Below, piece by piece: positions 32,102 through 40,273 of a stretch of 64,000 nt of DNA. The notes below the pieces were generated by a model, which was not told the DNA's origin, did no database searches, and saw nothing but the letters and a program-made list of their open reading frames with translations. How positions within the stretch are numbered: the stretch's first letter is position 1; every line of letters starts with the position of its first letter. The stretch is from the NCBI GenBank assembly GCA_023150555.1, contig JAKLKQ010000001.1:124001-188000 (forward strand). The letters are read 5' to 3'. This stretch comes from Planctomycetota bacterium. GTDB taxonomy: Bacteria > Planctomycetota > SZUA-567 > H5-PLA8. The position numbers and the translations under genes were made by a program.

Positions 32102-32689
32102 ATGGGCTTCTCCCTCTCCTGGGTCGCCGTGAAGGGCGGCACGCCGAAGGATGTGCTGAACGAATTGGGCCTGCGTCCCACCGGAGAACGGTCGGATATC
32201 GCCGAGTCGGCAGCCGACGGAGTGTCGCTGTCGGGCGGTTGGTACGTCGTCGTTTCCAATCACAATGAAGTCAGCCTTCACGAGAGGAAGAAATTGAAGG
32301 AACTCTCTTCGATAGGCGAGGTCGTGCTGTGCTTCGTCGAGGAGCACGTAATGTTCAGCAGCGCGGCAGGCTGGAGGGACGGCACGTGCACCTGGACCGT
32401 CGAACACGATGCTCAAAAAAGCGTGCACCATTTGGATGTCAAAGGCGAACCGCCGCCCGCCTTTGACGAAATTTACAGCCGGCTCGCTCAAGAACAGAAC
32501 GAAGCAGGTGGAAAGAAGGCAGGAGTCGATTTCATCTTTGATGTCCCTATCGAGTTGGCCAAGGCGCTGACCGGCTTTGTCCATAGTGAAGATCCGCCGG
32601 GCTTAGTAGAAAACGAGGGCCCTTTCGAAATCCTCGAATCCACCCGGCCCGAGCCGAAGTCGATCTGGAAGCGCCTCTTCGGCGGCTAG
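32102..32689 (+). CDS. Hypothetical protein, possibly truncated by a repeat element
   Basis: A 195-residue soluble protein with no signal peptide. It begins MGFSLSWVAVKGGTPKDVL, has alternating strands and helices (GWYVVVSNHN, VVLCFVEEHVMF), and ends at RLFGG. No family is recognised. It uses visibly more AT-rich codons than its neighbours. Its TAG stop lies inside a copy of the terminal repeat of the 278-bp element at 54272-54549, so the original C-terminus may have been longer. No clear ribosome binding site precedes the ATG. Confidence 0.65.
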   Translation: MGFSLSWVAVKGGTPKDVLNELGLRPTGERSDIAESAADGVSLSGGWYVVVSNHNEVSLHERKKLKELSSIGEVVLCFVEEHVMFSSAAGWRDGTCTWTVEHDAQKSVHHLDVKGEPPPAFDEIYSRLAQEQNEAGGKKAGVDFIFDVPIELAKALTGFVHSEDPPGLVENEGPFEILESTRPEPKSIWKRLFGG

Positions 32690-32703
32690 CAGCCCGTTGA
32701 AAA
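32686..32703 (+). repeat. Solo terminal repeat of the 54-kb inverted-repeat element
   Basis: The 18 bases CTAGCAGCCCGTTGAAAA match the inner-facing right terminus at 54532-54549 without mismatch. No partner end is seen in the following 500 bp, so this is a remnant or a lone end. Confidence 0.65.
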
Positions 32704-33209
32704 TGAGTCCGGCCTCTTCGAGGATCCATTCGCTACTCGTCGCACACCTCACGCCGCTGCCCCCTGCCCTTGCCTTTGCCCTCCGCAGTACGAAAAATAA
32801 AATAATTTTTCGCCCGCAACGCCAAGCGCGAACGGGACTTCGAACGCGCGCCGAAGATTCCCGCTGTTTTCGGCGAGGGTTTTCGGGAAACCGATGACAG
32901 ACGCTTATGGGAAAGGTTGCGAGTCCCGGGTTTCGGGTTTCGAGTTTCGAAGCGCGGAGGCCCAACCGGCGAGTGTACACACCGCCTCGCGCGGCAGAAC
33001 ACACGATGACCCTAACTCCAACGCCCGAAAGGCCTTCCACCGATGAAACAGCCCAAAATGGCTAAGTTGCGCTGCCCCAAGCCGTTACGAAAAAGGTTTG
33101 ACAGTCCGAAGATGTGGCCTAACCTGTATGTTTGCTAAGGTTTACCATAATGACGAGGGGTGTAATCTCGTCAGAAACCTGGACAACATTCGTCCATGGA
33201 GGACGCTCC
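32690..33209. other. 520-bp intergenic region with repeats
   Basis: No convincing gene is seen. It holds the solo terminal repeat, an AT-rich perfect inverted repeat at 32791-32812 (CGAAAAAT, 6-nt loop, ATTTTTCG), a heptamer array at 32921-32948 and a TTGACA at 33098-33103 without a well-spaced -10. Base composition is lower in GC than the neighbouring genes. Confidence 0.5.
32921..32948. repeat. Heptamer tandem repeat (GGGTTTC type)
   Basis: Four 7-bp units (GAGTCCC, GGGTTTC, GGGTTTC, GAGTTTC) lie in a long intergenic region. Confidence 0.6.
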
Positions 33210-35390
33210 ATGCGTTCGCGTTTTAATCTTTGTGTGGTCGCGGGTTGCTGTGGCCTGTCGCTGGCATTCGCGCTTCCGGCGTTCGGGGAAGACGAACCCG
33301 CGCCTGCTCCCGCTCCCGCTCCCGCTCCTGCTCCTGCTCCTGCTCCCGCGCCCGCTGACGGCGGTGCGGCTCCGGCGGCGCCGGCCGATGGCGGAGCGGC
33401 TCCGGCCGCGCCGGTTGCCGGCAACGGCGAGAACGCCGGCGGCACGGTCGTTTACGTGGACGTACGCGAGGAACTGGAAGGCAAGCGCTCGCCCAAGCAC
33501 CAGGAAGTCATGGCGCGGCGCGAAAAGATTCACGAGGCCGTGAAGGCCGCCCGCGCGCAGGCCAATGCAACGCTGAACGACGAACGCGCCCGCATGAAGC
33601 GCGAGAACGAGAAGCGCGACGGCGAGAACCTGGGCGATCCGGTCACCGTCGACGGCCAGACCATCCAGACCAAGCGCCCCAAGTCTATGGAAGAGGCGAT
33701 CGGCAAGGACAAGGTCATCGACGTCTACGAGGTTCACCCGCAGGACTTCGACGTGATCGAGCACGACCGCTGGTCGCTGCACGAGACCGACTTCCAGTTC
33801 GACCGCCCGCAGTACCTGGCGCTGCAGACCAGCCGCGTCCACAACCGCCGCTGGTTCCTGCTGCCCTTCCAGGTGACCAACAGCACCACCAAGCCCCGGC
33901 GCATCACGCCCACCTTCGTGGCCGTCACGGACAAGGGCGTCTTCATGCCGGAAGTATGCAGCTTCCTGCCCCAGGACTCCGTCGCCGCCAGCACCTTCCA
34001 TCCGTCCGCACACAGCACCGATCCCGGCGACCTGCGCATGCTGGCCGAGATGGTGCTGCCGATGGAAGCTGCCAGCGACATGCAGACCCAGCAGTTCAGG
34101 GATGGCAAGTTCGAACTGCCCGCGCAGCTGGCGCCCACCTTCGAGGCCGGGCAGACCCGCGTCGGCGTCGCCGCGTGGCCGGCCTTCACCGACGAATGGA
34201 CCGAGCTGAAGATCGTCGTCCACGGCCTGACCAACGCGCACCATTACGGGCTGGACCTGCAGAAGAACAAGGACAACACCTGGCTGGACGTCACCGAGGC
34301 CGGCGAGAAGCAGCGCCGCGTGCTGGTGCTCAGCTTCACCCGGAACGACGACGAGTTCAACGTCGAACGAACCGGCATCAAATATCTCGGCAAGACTTGG
34401 GAGTACCTCTGGATGTGGGACCAGGACCTCAAGACCCCCATCCCCACCGACCCCAACGACCCGCAGCTGAAGGACAAGGTCATCGACACGCCGGCCGGCG
34501 GCAAGCGCACCATGGTCACCTTCCCCTACACCCTGCACAACAGCACCACCACCGACCAGACCATCGAGGTCGCCGAGATCCGACTGGCCCTGCGCGGCAA
34601 GAAGAACGGCACCAAGTGGTCCGGCTTCGAAGTGGACGTCGGCGGCCAAAAGGTGACGCTCGACGAACTCCACCTCATCGACGACGGCCGCTCCGACATC
34701 TACAAGGCGCAGTTCCTGCGCGAGATGGGCTTCGCGCAGCCGCCTGCGGACACCAACCGCTTCGCGCCCGACGCCGCCAAGTCCAAGCAGCCCGGCGGAA
34801 TGGTCTACAAGCTGGCGCCCGACCAGACCCTGCAGTTCCGCCCCGCCGTCTTCGACGGCACCAATGTCGACTGGGCCCGGGTGCGCATGGAAGTCGAGAC
34901 CGCCCTCACGCTGGCCGCCGACCGCAAGCAGCTCGGCGATGCCAAGTGGAAGGAGCTCACCGAGGCCAACAAGGAGCTCGACGCCAAGGCCGACCTCGGC
35001 AACCTCGTCTACGACCCGCGCCGCCTGCTGACCGACGACACCGTGACGCTGAAGGACGGCCGCAAGCTCGTCGGCGAGGTCACCTTCCAGAACGAGAAGC
35101 GCGTCGACCTCAAGCTGCCCAGCCAGGCCGTGCTGGATCTGGACATGGGTAACGTCGAGAAGGTGGAACTCGGCGAGATGGCCGCCGTGCGGAAGCAGCT
35201 CCTCGACGCGGTCCCCAGCGCGATCCAGGCGCTGAAGGACGACAAGCGCGTCTTCGCGTACTTCACCTGCCTCTGCGGCCTCAGCAGCGGCACGTACCGC
35301 GTCTCGCGCTCGTACCGCCAGCCCGGCGTCATCGACGAAAACTGGCTGAAGGTCTGGGAGTCGGAACTCGAGCCCAAGGCCGCGCCCTAA
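33210..35390 (+). CDS. Large secreted protein of unknown function
   Basis: A 726-residue product with a signal peptide (cleavage near LPAFGED) followed by an Ala-Pro repeat stalk and two ADGGAAPAAP copies. A charged helical segment (about 85-140) precedes a long mixed alpha/beta region without recognised domain motifs, with phrases such as FQVTNSTTKPRRITPTF and FPYTLHNSTTTDQTIEVAEI that look like paired beta-sandwich domains. GGAGGA at 33198-33203 sets the start. It is probably periplasmic or envelope-associated. No family is recognised. Confidence 0.75.
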   Translation: MRSRFNLCVVAGCCGLSLAFALPAFGEDEPAPAPAPAPAPAPAPAPAPADGGAAPAAPADGGAAPAAPVAGNGENAGGTVVYVDVREELEGKRSPKHQEVMARREKIHEAVKAARAQANATLNDERARMKRENEKRDGENLGDPVTVDGQTIQTKRPKSMEEAIGKDKVIDVYEVHPQDFDVIEHDRWSLHETDFQFDRPQYLALQTSRVHNRRWFLLPFQVTNSTTKPRRITPTFVAVTDKGVFMPEVCSFLPQDSVAASTFHPSAHSTDPGDLRMLAEMVLPMEAASDMQTQQFRDGKFELPAQLAPTFEAGQTRVGVAAWPAFTDEWTELKIVVHGLTNAHHYGLDLQKNKDNTWLDVTEAGEKQRRVLVLSFTRNDDEFNVERTGIKYLGKTWEYLWMWDQDLKTPIPTDPNDPQLKDKVIDTPAGGKRTMVTFPYTLHNSTTTDQTIEVAEIRLALRGKKNGTKWSGFEVDVGGQKVTLDELHLIDDGRSDIYKAQFLREMGFAQPPADTNRFAPDAAKSKQPGGMVYKLAPDQTLQFRPAVFDGTNVDWARVRMEVETALTLAADRKQLGDAKWKELTEANKELDAKADLGNLVYDPRRLLTDDTVTLKDGRKLVGEVTFQNEKRVDLKLPSQAVLDLDMGNVEKVELGEMAAVRKQLLDAVPSAIQALKDDKRVFAYFTCLCGLSSGTYRVSRSYRQPGVIDENWLKVWESELEPKAAP

Positions 35391-35459
35391 CTCGAATAGC
35401 GGGTTAGCGTTGCACGTCATCCATTCGGACGCATCTTCTCCGCCCAAAGGAGGCCGCTC

Positions 35460-36638
35460 ATGCTGCGCCTCAGCGCCGTCCGTCTCGCCGCCGCTCTGCT
35501 TCTCGTTCCGGTCGTCTCAAGCTGGAGCGCCGACGCGCCCGTGAAGAACCAGACCCTCGTTGACCTCAAGCCCAACGCCTGGCTCAAGTTCCACGAACAG
35601 AAGACCGGCGACGCGGTCGTCTTCATGCGCCAGGCCCACGGCGGAAGCTGCTTCGACACCAAGCGCAACCGCGTGGTGCTCTTCGGCAGCAACACGCACA
35701 GCAAGGACTGGCAGAACAGCCCGTTCTTCTTCGATCCCGTAAAGTGCGAGTGGTCGCAGGCTTACCCCGAGGACAAGCCCGAAACGTACGCGGTCAACGC
35801 GGAAGGCCTGCCCGTCGCCGGCGAGAAGGGCGACCACCCCTGGGCCATGCACACTTTCGGGGCCCTCGAGTACGACACCGAACGCGACGAGTTGGTCGTT
35901 GCCATCCACGACGACCACATGCGCCCCGACAAATGGGGCAAGGCCGTGAAGCACCTCTGGCCCCAGATAAAGAAGCATCCGACCTGGACTTACGCGCTCG
36001 AGAAAGGCGTCTGGATTCCGCTGCCATGCAAGCCCGAGTCTTTCTTTCCGCACAGCGGCACCTACAGCCCCGACCACAAAGCCGTCTACTGCTACCGCAC
36101 CGGCGGCATCTGGGAACTCTCCGGCGAACCGCGCGAATGGAAGAACGTCGCCAAGGGCACCTTCTTCGGCTGGCACAACAACAGCGTCTGGGACGGCAAG
36201 AACAAGAAGATGGTCATTTACGGCACCAACCAGAACAGCAGCGACGTGGCCGTCTTCGACCCCGCCGACAAATCCTTCAAGCTCATGCCCACGCCAGGGT
36301 TGCGCCCACCCAAGGACCAGCATAACCCGATGGCCTTCCACCCCGGCCTGGGCCAGATCGTAGTAATGGTTGACCGCACCAAGCAGAAGGATGAGGCCGC
36401 CGCCGACACTTGCGAGACCTGGTGCTACGACACCGCCAAGGACGCCTGGACGCAGATTCCAAGTGCAACGCTGCCCTTCGTTTGCGGGATGAACTTCAAC
36501 ATGGAGTACGACCCGATGCACGACTGCCTGCTGCTGGTCACCGGCGGCTACGGCGGCGACAAGACGAAGGTCTGGGCGCTCAAGATCGATCTCGCCGCGG
36601 CCACCGCGCCCGCCGAGGCAAAGACGGATGCAAAGTAA
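35460..36638 (+). CDS. Secreted kelch-like beta-propeller protein
   Basis: A 392-residue product with a signal peptide and about five to six kelch-type blades, each with an aromatic-Asp-Pro/Thr turn: FFFDPVKCEWSQ, GALEYDTERDELV, AVFDPADKSFKLMP, WCYDTAKDAWTQIP, NMEYDPMHDCLLLV. This is a galactose-oxidase-type propeller without visible catalytic residues. AAGGAGG precedes the ATG. It follows the preceding secreted-protein gene by 69 bp and may be co-transcribed. The ligand is unknown. Confidence 0.8.
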   Translation: MLRLSAVRLAAALLLVPVVSSWSADAPVKNQTLVDLKPNAWLKFHEQKTGDAVVFMRQAHGGSCFDTKRNRVVLFGSNTHSKDWQNSPFFFDPVKCEWSQAYPEDKPETYAVNAEGLPVAGEKGDHPWAMHTFGALEYDTERDELVVAIHDDHMRPDKWGKAVKHLWPQIKKHPTWTYALEKGVWIPLPCKPESFFPHSGTYSPDHKAVYCYRTGGIWELSGEPREWKNVAKGTFFGWHNNSVWDGKNKKMVIYGTNQNSSDVAVFDPADKSFKLMPTPGLRPPKDQHNPMAFHPGLGQIVVMVDRTKQKDEAAADTCETWCYDTAKDAWTQIPSATLPFVCGMNFNMEYDPMHDCLLLVTGGYGGDKTKVWALKIDLAAATAPAEAKTDAK

Positions 36639-36693
36639 CTCGTTCGCAATTCGAGCATTAGCGCGAATAGTGTAACATCGAATGCCTGCGCGT

Positions 36694-37419
36694 TCAGTCC
36701 TTCAACTCGGTGATCGTGAAGTTGTCGTAGCTGCCGTCGGACTCGTAGACCTGCCGCAGCCCGATCTTGCCGCCGGTCCACGGCGTTTCCTTATCCTCAT
36801 GGTCCATAAAGACTTGACCGCCGACCTCCAACTTGATGTGCCCGCCTTTCTTGGTCAGCTTGATGTGCACGGTCTTCTCCGCGGGCAGGACCGCGTCGAG
36901 TTGCTCCTGCTTGATCAGCACCTGCCCGGCGTTGCGGCGCAGGTTGCAGGTGGCGGACTCGTCGCGGCGGTAGCTGATGTGGTAGCCGTTGCGGCCCATC
37001 GTGTATTTCTTGAAGAGCGTGCTGTGTTTCTTGTCGCTGAGTTGCTCGTCGGAAAGGATGTCCTCGCCCTTCATCCCCTTGTAGGAGAAGAAGATAAGGA
37101 AGAAGCCGCTCTTCGAATGCGGCGTGAAGTCGTACTCGCAAGCGAAGTCCGCGGGCAGTTCCTGCTTGCACCAGATCATCGCGCCGTGGACCTTGCTGTT
37201 CGTAGTGACGCGCAGCTGGCCGGCGTCGAGCTTCGACTGCACGGCGTCGTCTTCCCATTTCTCGACGATCCAATTCGACAAGTCCTTGTCGAATCCGTCT
37301 TTGAAGAGCGGCTCCGTCTTTTCGGGCGCCTTCTTTTCCGCGTCCTCGGCCGCGCTGATGCGCGTTGCCAGCGCCAGCAAAAGCGATGCGGCCAGCAGCA
37401 CCATGACCATTCCGTTCAT
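36694..37419 (-). CDS. YesU/DUF1961-like secreted protein
   Basis: A 241-residue product with a signal peptide (MNGMVMVLLAASLLLALA) and a concanavalin-like beta-sandwich resembling DUF1961, the family of Bacillus YesU encoded in the rhamnogalacturonan operon. Supporting phrases are FKDGFDKDLSNWIVE, CEYDFTPHSKSGFFLIFFS, GRNGYHISYRR and WTGGKIGLRQVYESDGSYDNFTI. It lies 32 bp after a GntR/LacI-type regulator on the same strand, which probably controls it. The family call is by pattern only. Confidence 0.72.
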   Translation of the reverse strand: MNGMVMVLLAASLLLALATRISAAEDAEKKAPEKTEPLFKDGFDKDLSNWIVEKWEDDAVQSKLDAGQLRVTTNSKVHGAMIWCKQELPADFACEYDFTPHSKSGFFLIFFSYKGMKGEDILSDEQLSDKKHSTLFKKYTMGRNGYHISYRRDESATCNLRRNAGQVLIKQEQLDAVLPAEKTVHIKLTKKGGHIKLEVGGQVFMDHEDKETPWTGGKIGLRQVYESDGSYDNFTITELKD

Positions 37420-37451
37420 TCCGTAACTCCTTTCGCCTTGAAACGTTGTCT

Positions 37452-38558
37452 TCACACCGGCGCGCTGCTTCCGCACGCCGTGAACCGCATCGCGACATGC
37501 ACGGCCATGGTCGGCGCGAGCGGATCGCGGATACGAGCCTCCAGGACGCGCAGCGTCATGCGCCCCAATTCATGTCTGGAAATCCCGATCTGGTCAAAGG
37601 TTGCGTCCGCCCAGGGCGTACCGGCCAGCGCGTCGCGGTGCGAGTCCGCGTTGCCCCAAACCACGAGCGAGAAGTTCTTGCCCGGCTTCAGGTTGCGCGT
37701 CTCGAGTTCCGCGAGCACGCCCGGCAGCATGCGCTGGTTGGCGAGGATGATAGCGGTCGGCGGATCGTCGCCGTCGAGCAGCGTGCGCGTGGCTTCGCGT
37801 CCGCCTTCGGCGTCCAAGCGGTTGCTGAACGAGAACTTACACGGCTGCAGCTGCCCGCGGCGAAGCAACGCGATGCGGAAGGCCGAGCGGCGCCGGATCA
37901 GCTTACCGGTGGGCTCGTCGTACGCGATCATCGCCAGCGACCTATGTCCAAGCGTCCAAAGATGTTGCACCGCCTGGTCGAGCCCCGATTCCTCGTCCTG
38001 ATTTACGGTGTCGAGCGGCAAGGCGGGCAGGTGGTTGTCCATCAGCACGGCGGGCGCGCCGGCGGCCAGCGCGGCTTCAGCGACGGGCAGATCGCTCCAC
38101 GCCAGTACCATGCCTCTAAGATCTTTGCGCGCCGGGTGTTGCACGGTCTCGGCCAGTGCGCGCGCGGTCATCGTGGCGAAGTCGAGTTCCAAGCCCAGCG
38201 CCTTGGCTTCCTCGCGCATACCTTCCCACACCGGCAGGTCCTGCGCCGCCATAACTTCCGGCGAGGTAACGTGTTGCTGGAACTCGCGCGCGACCAGCAC
38301 GCGCCGTCCGGCGGGCTGTTGCGGGCTCTCAGCGCCCTGAATCGCGGCCGGACCGAGAACGTAGCCTTTGCTGGGGATGCGGCTGAGCAACCTCTTGTCG
38401 AGCAGCTCCGCCAAGGCCCGGCGCAGGGTCACCCGCGATACTTTAAGTCGTTCGCAGAGCTTGCGTTCCGTGATCAGCTCGGTGCGCGCGTCGAGCTTCC
38501 CCGAGAGGATCTCGCGGGTCAGGTCGGCGGCGCAGCGTTCGGTCAGCGTCACGGGCAT
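37452..38558 (-). CDS. GntR/LacI-type (AraR-like) transcriptional regulator
   Basis: A 368-residue regulator with an N-terminal GntR winged helix (ERKLCERLKVSRVTLRRALAEL, then RIPSKGYVL) fused to a LacI-type periplasmic-binding-like sensor (HLWTLGHRSLAMI, PTAIILANQRML). AraR proteins of this build repress sugar-use genes and release DNA on binding sugar. The C-terminus RMTLRVLEARIRDP matches the domain. It is divergent from a second regulator of the same build across 214 bp and precedes the YesU-like gene. Effector unknown. Confidence 0.9.
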   Translation of the reverse strand: MPVTLTERCAADLTREILSGKLDARTELITERKLCERLKVSRVTLRRALAELLDKRLLSRIPSKGYVLGPAAIQGAESPQQPAGRRVLVAREFQQHVTSPEVMAAQDLPVWEGMREEAKALGLELDFATMTARALAETVQHPARKDLRGMVLAWSDLPVAEAALAAGAPAVLMDNHLPALPLDTVNQDEESGLDQAVQHLWTLGHRSLAMIAYDEPTGKLIRRRSAFRIALLRRGQLQPCKFSFSNRLDAEGGREATRTLLDGDDPPTAIILANQRMLPGVLAELETRNLKPGKNFSLVVWGNADSHRDALAGTPWADATFDQIGISRHELGRMTLRVLEARIRDPLAPTMAVHVAMRFTACGSSAPV

Positions 38559-38583
38559 TTCGGTTTACGCCCCTTTATAATAC

Positions 38584-38597
38584 CGATATTAATAACG
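38584..38597. promoter_or_regulatory. Near-palindromic AT-rich operator candidate
   Basis: CGATATTAATAACG is palindromic except at one base pair and lies 26 bp before the leftward regulator's ATG, beside a TATTAT -10-like sequence at 38577-38582 on the minus strand. This could be its own operator. Confidence 0.4.
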
Positions 38598-38719
38598 ATT
38601 CTATATACCGCTTGCTTGCCGGATTTCGAGGCCATTATTCCACTTTACACAAGGTGCAGATTAATTTTCAGGATGCCGGGCGAGAAAGGTCGAGTCGTCT
38701 TTCCAAGGCCGGTGTACAA

Positions 38720-38763
38720 TCACGGTATGATCACGGTACAGTCACGGTTAAATCACGGTTAGG
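38720..38763 (+). promoter_or_regulatory. Four-copy 11-bp phased direct repeat
   Basis: TCACGGT starts at 38720, 38731, 38742 and 38753, so the spacing is exactly 11 bp with 4-bp AT-leaning spacers (ATGA, ACAG, TAAA, TAGG). The last repeat ends about 13 bp before the GTG at 38773 and overlaps the AGGA ribosome site region. A 7+4 layout is that of PHO-box-like sites of OmpR-family proteins, though the sequence differs. Confidence 0.7.
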
Positions 38764-38772
38764 ACCAAAAAG

Positions 38773-40218
38773 GTGCCCCGACGAGCCGCCACAGCCCCCC
38801 AGCCCGCGCCGCCCGGACCGGTCCAGGCCGAAGGGCGGACCACCGCCGATGCCCTGGCCGCCTCCTTTATTAAGGCCATCGAGGACCGGGTCCTGAAGAA
38901 GGGCCGCTTCTTCCCGCCCCTGCGCGAGCTGGCCGTGCGCCACACCGCTTCGCCCGTCACCATACGCAAAGCGTTTGCGGAGCTCGTCAGCCTCGGACTC
39001 GTCGAATCGGTACCGAACGTCGGCTACCGCGTGCTGCGGCGCAAGCCCCGGCCAGCGAAGGTCTCGAAGAAGGAAGAGGCCGCGCGCGCCGCCGAACGCG
39101 GGCCCATCGGCATCCTCTACGGCGACCTCGCTTCCATCCAGGGCGCCTCGCGGTCGATCGCGGCCATCGAGGCCATGGCCGCGCAGCGCGGCCGCGCCGT
39201 GATGCTGGCCGCCACGCAGCGCGACGGCACGCGCGAAGACGAAGCCCTGCGCCGGATGATCGACGCCGGCGTGCAGGCACTGATCGTCGCGCCCGCGACC
39301 GAAGGGCCCCGCGGCGTGGAACTGGAACGCTGGATCCGCGCGAAGCGCCCCGCCGTACTTGAAGGCCACCCCGGGCCGTGGACGCTGCGCGCAAAGGCCG
39401 CCGCCGCCGCCGACCACGTGGACCTGGACAACACCGGCGGGATGCACGCGGCGCTGGAGCACTGCTGGTCGCTGGGCCACCGCCGCTTCGCGCTGCTGTG
39501 CGCGGGCGCGCCGGAGCTGAGCGAACGCGCCGAAGCCTGGCGCGCGTGGCTGGACGAACGCGGCGTGCCGGGCGCGCACCGCGCGCTGCTGGGCTACGTG
39601 CCGCCGTCGCGCGAAGGCGGCGCGCTGCACTGGCGCGGCCTGCGTGAACGCGCCGGCACCATCACCGCCGTGCTCTGCACCGGCGACGAGATCGCCCTGG
39701 GCGTGATCGATGCCGCGCGCGCCGCGGGCGTAAAAGTGCCGCAGGACCTCAGCGTCGTCGGCTTCGGAAACGAGTCCGTGGATGGGCCGTACGCTTTGCG
39801 CGAACTGACCACTGTCGATTTCGACCGCGAACACCTCGCGCACTACCTCCTCGCGTCGCTCGACGACCAGGCCCGCGCGCGTGCCGGGGTGCGCTACGAA
39901 GAGCTGCCTTGGGACGCGCTCGCCGGAACCGGCGGCGCTCCGGCCGCCGTACGGGCCGCATCCGCGGCCGTCGTCGGCGCCGAGACCCACGCCCAGGCCC
40001 AGGCGCAAGCAACGCCCGCCGTGCAAGGCAGCGCGCCCGCCAAGCCGCGCCGCGCGAAGAAAGAACCGCAGCGCACGCCTTGGCGCCTGCGCGTGCCGAT
40101 GTTCCTGGTCGTGCGCCACAGCACCGCCGCGCCGCCGCGCGGGACCGGCGCCGCGGGACCGGCGCCGGCTTCGCCGCTGCGCCCGTCGCCGCCTTCGGGG
40201 CCGATACGGATCTGGTGA
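38773..40218 (+). CDS. GntR/LacI-type transcriptional regulator with long Ala/Pro linker
   Basis: A 481-residue regulator of the same build as its divergent neighbour: GntR helix-turn-helix (PLRELAVRHTASPVTIRKAF, then VPNVGYRVL) and a LacI-type sensor domain (HCWSLGHRRFALLC, VLCTGDEIALGVI, DLSVVGFGNE). After the sensor's YEELPWDAL the chain enters about 75 residues rich in Ala, Gln and Pro, then resumes with WRLRVPMFLVVRHST, the usual C-terminal strand, so low-complexity sequence is inserted near the end. The GTG start has AGGA 8 nt upstream and a stop codon just behind it. It probably controls the propeller gene downstream. Confidence 0.88.
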   Translation: MPRRAATAPQPAPPGPVQAEGRTTADALAASFIKAIEDRVLKKGRFFPPLRELAVRHTASPVTIRKAFAELVSLGLVESVPNVGYRVLRRKPRPAKVSKKEEAARAAERGPIGILYGDLASIQGASRSIAAIEAMAAQRGRAVMLAATQRDGTREDEALRRMIDAGVQALIVAPATEGPRGVELERWIRAKRPAVLEGHPGPWTLRAKAAAAADHVDLDNTGGMHAALEHCWSLGHRRFALLCAGAPELSERAEAWRAWLDERGVPGAHRALLGYVPPSREGGALHWRGLRERAGTITAVLCTGDEIALGVIDAARAAGVKVPQDLSVVGFGNESVDGPYALRELTTVDFDREHLAHYLLASLDDQARARAGVRYEELPWDALAGTGGAPAAVRAASAAVVGAETHAQAQAQATPAVQGSAPAKPRRAKKEPQRTPWRLRVPMFLVVRHSTAAPPRGTGAAGPAPASPLRPSPPSGPIRIW

Positions 40219-40273
40219 GGGTAGGGGCGAGAGGTGAGCGGTCAGGTCAGGAAGCAGGCACAGGAGACACGCA

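Noticed and set aside
33171..35447. A 758-codon minus-strand frame opposite the large secreted protein gene
   Set aside because: The plus-strand gene starts with a signal peptide behind GGAGGA; the antisense frame has a random-looking Val/Gly/Leu-rich product.
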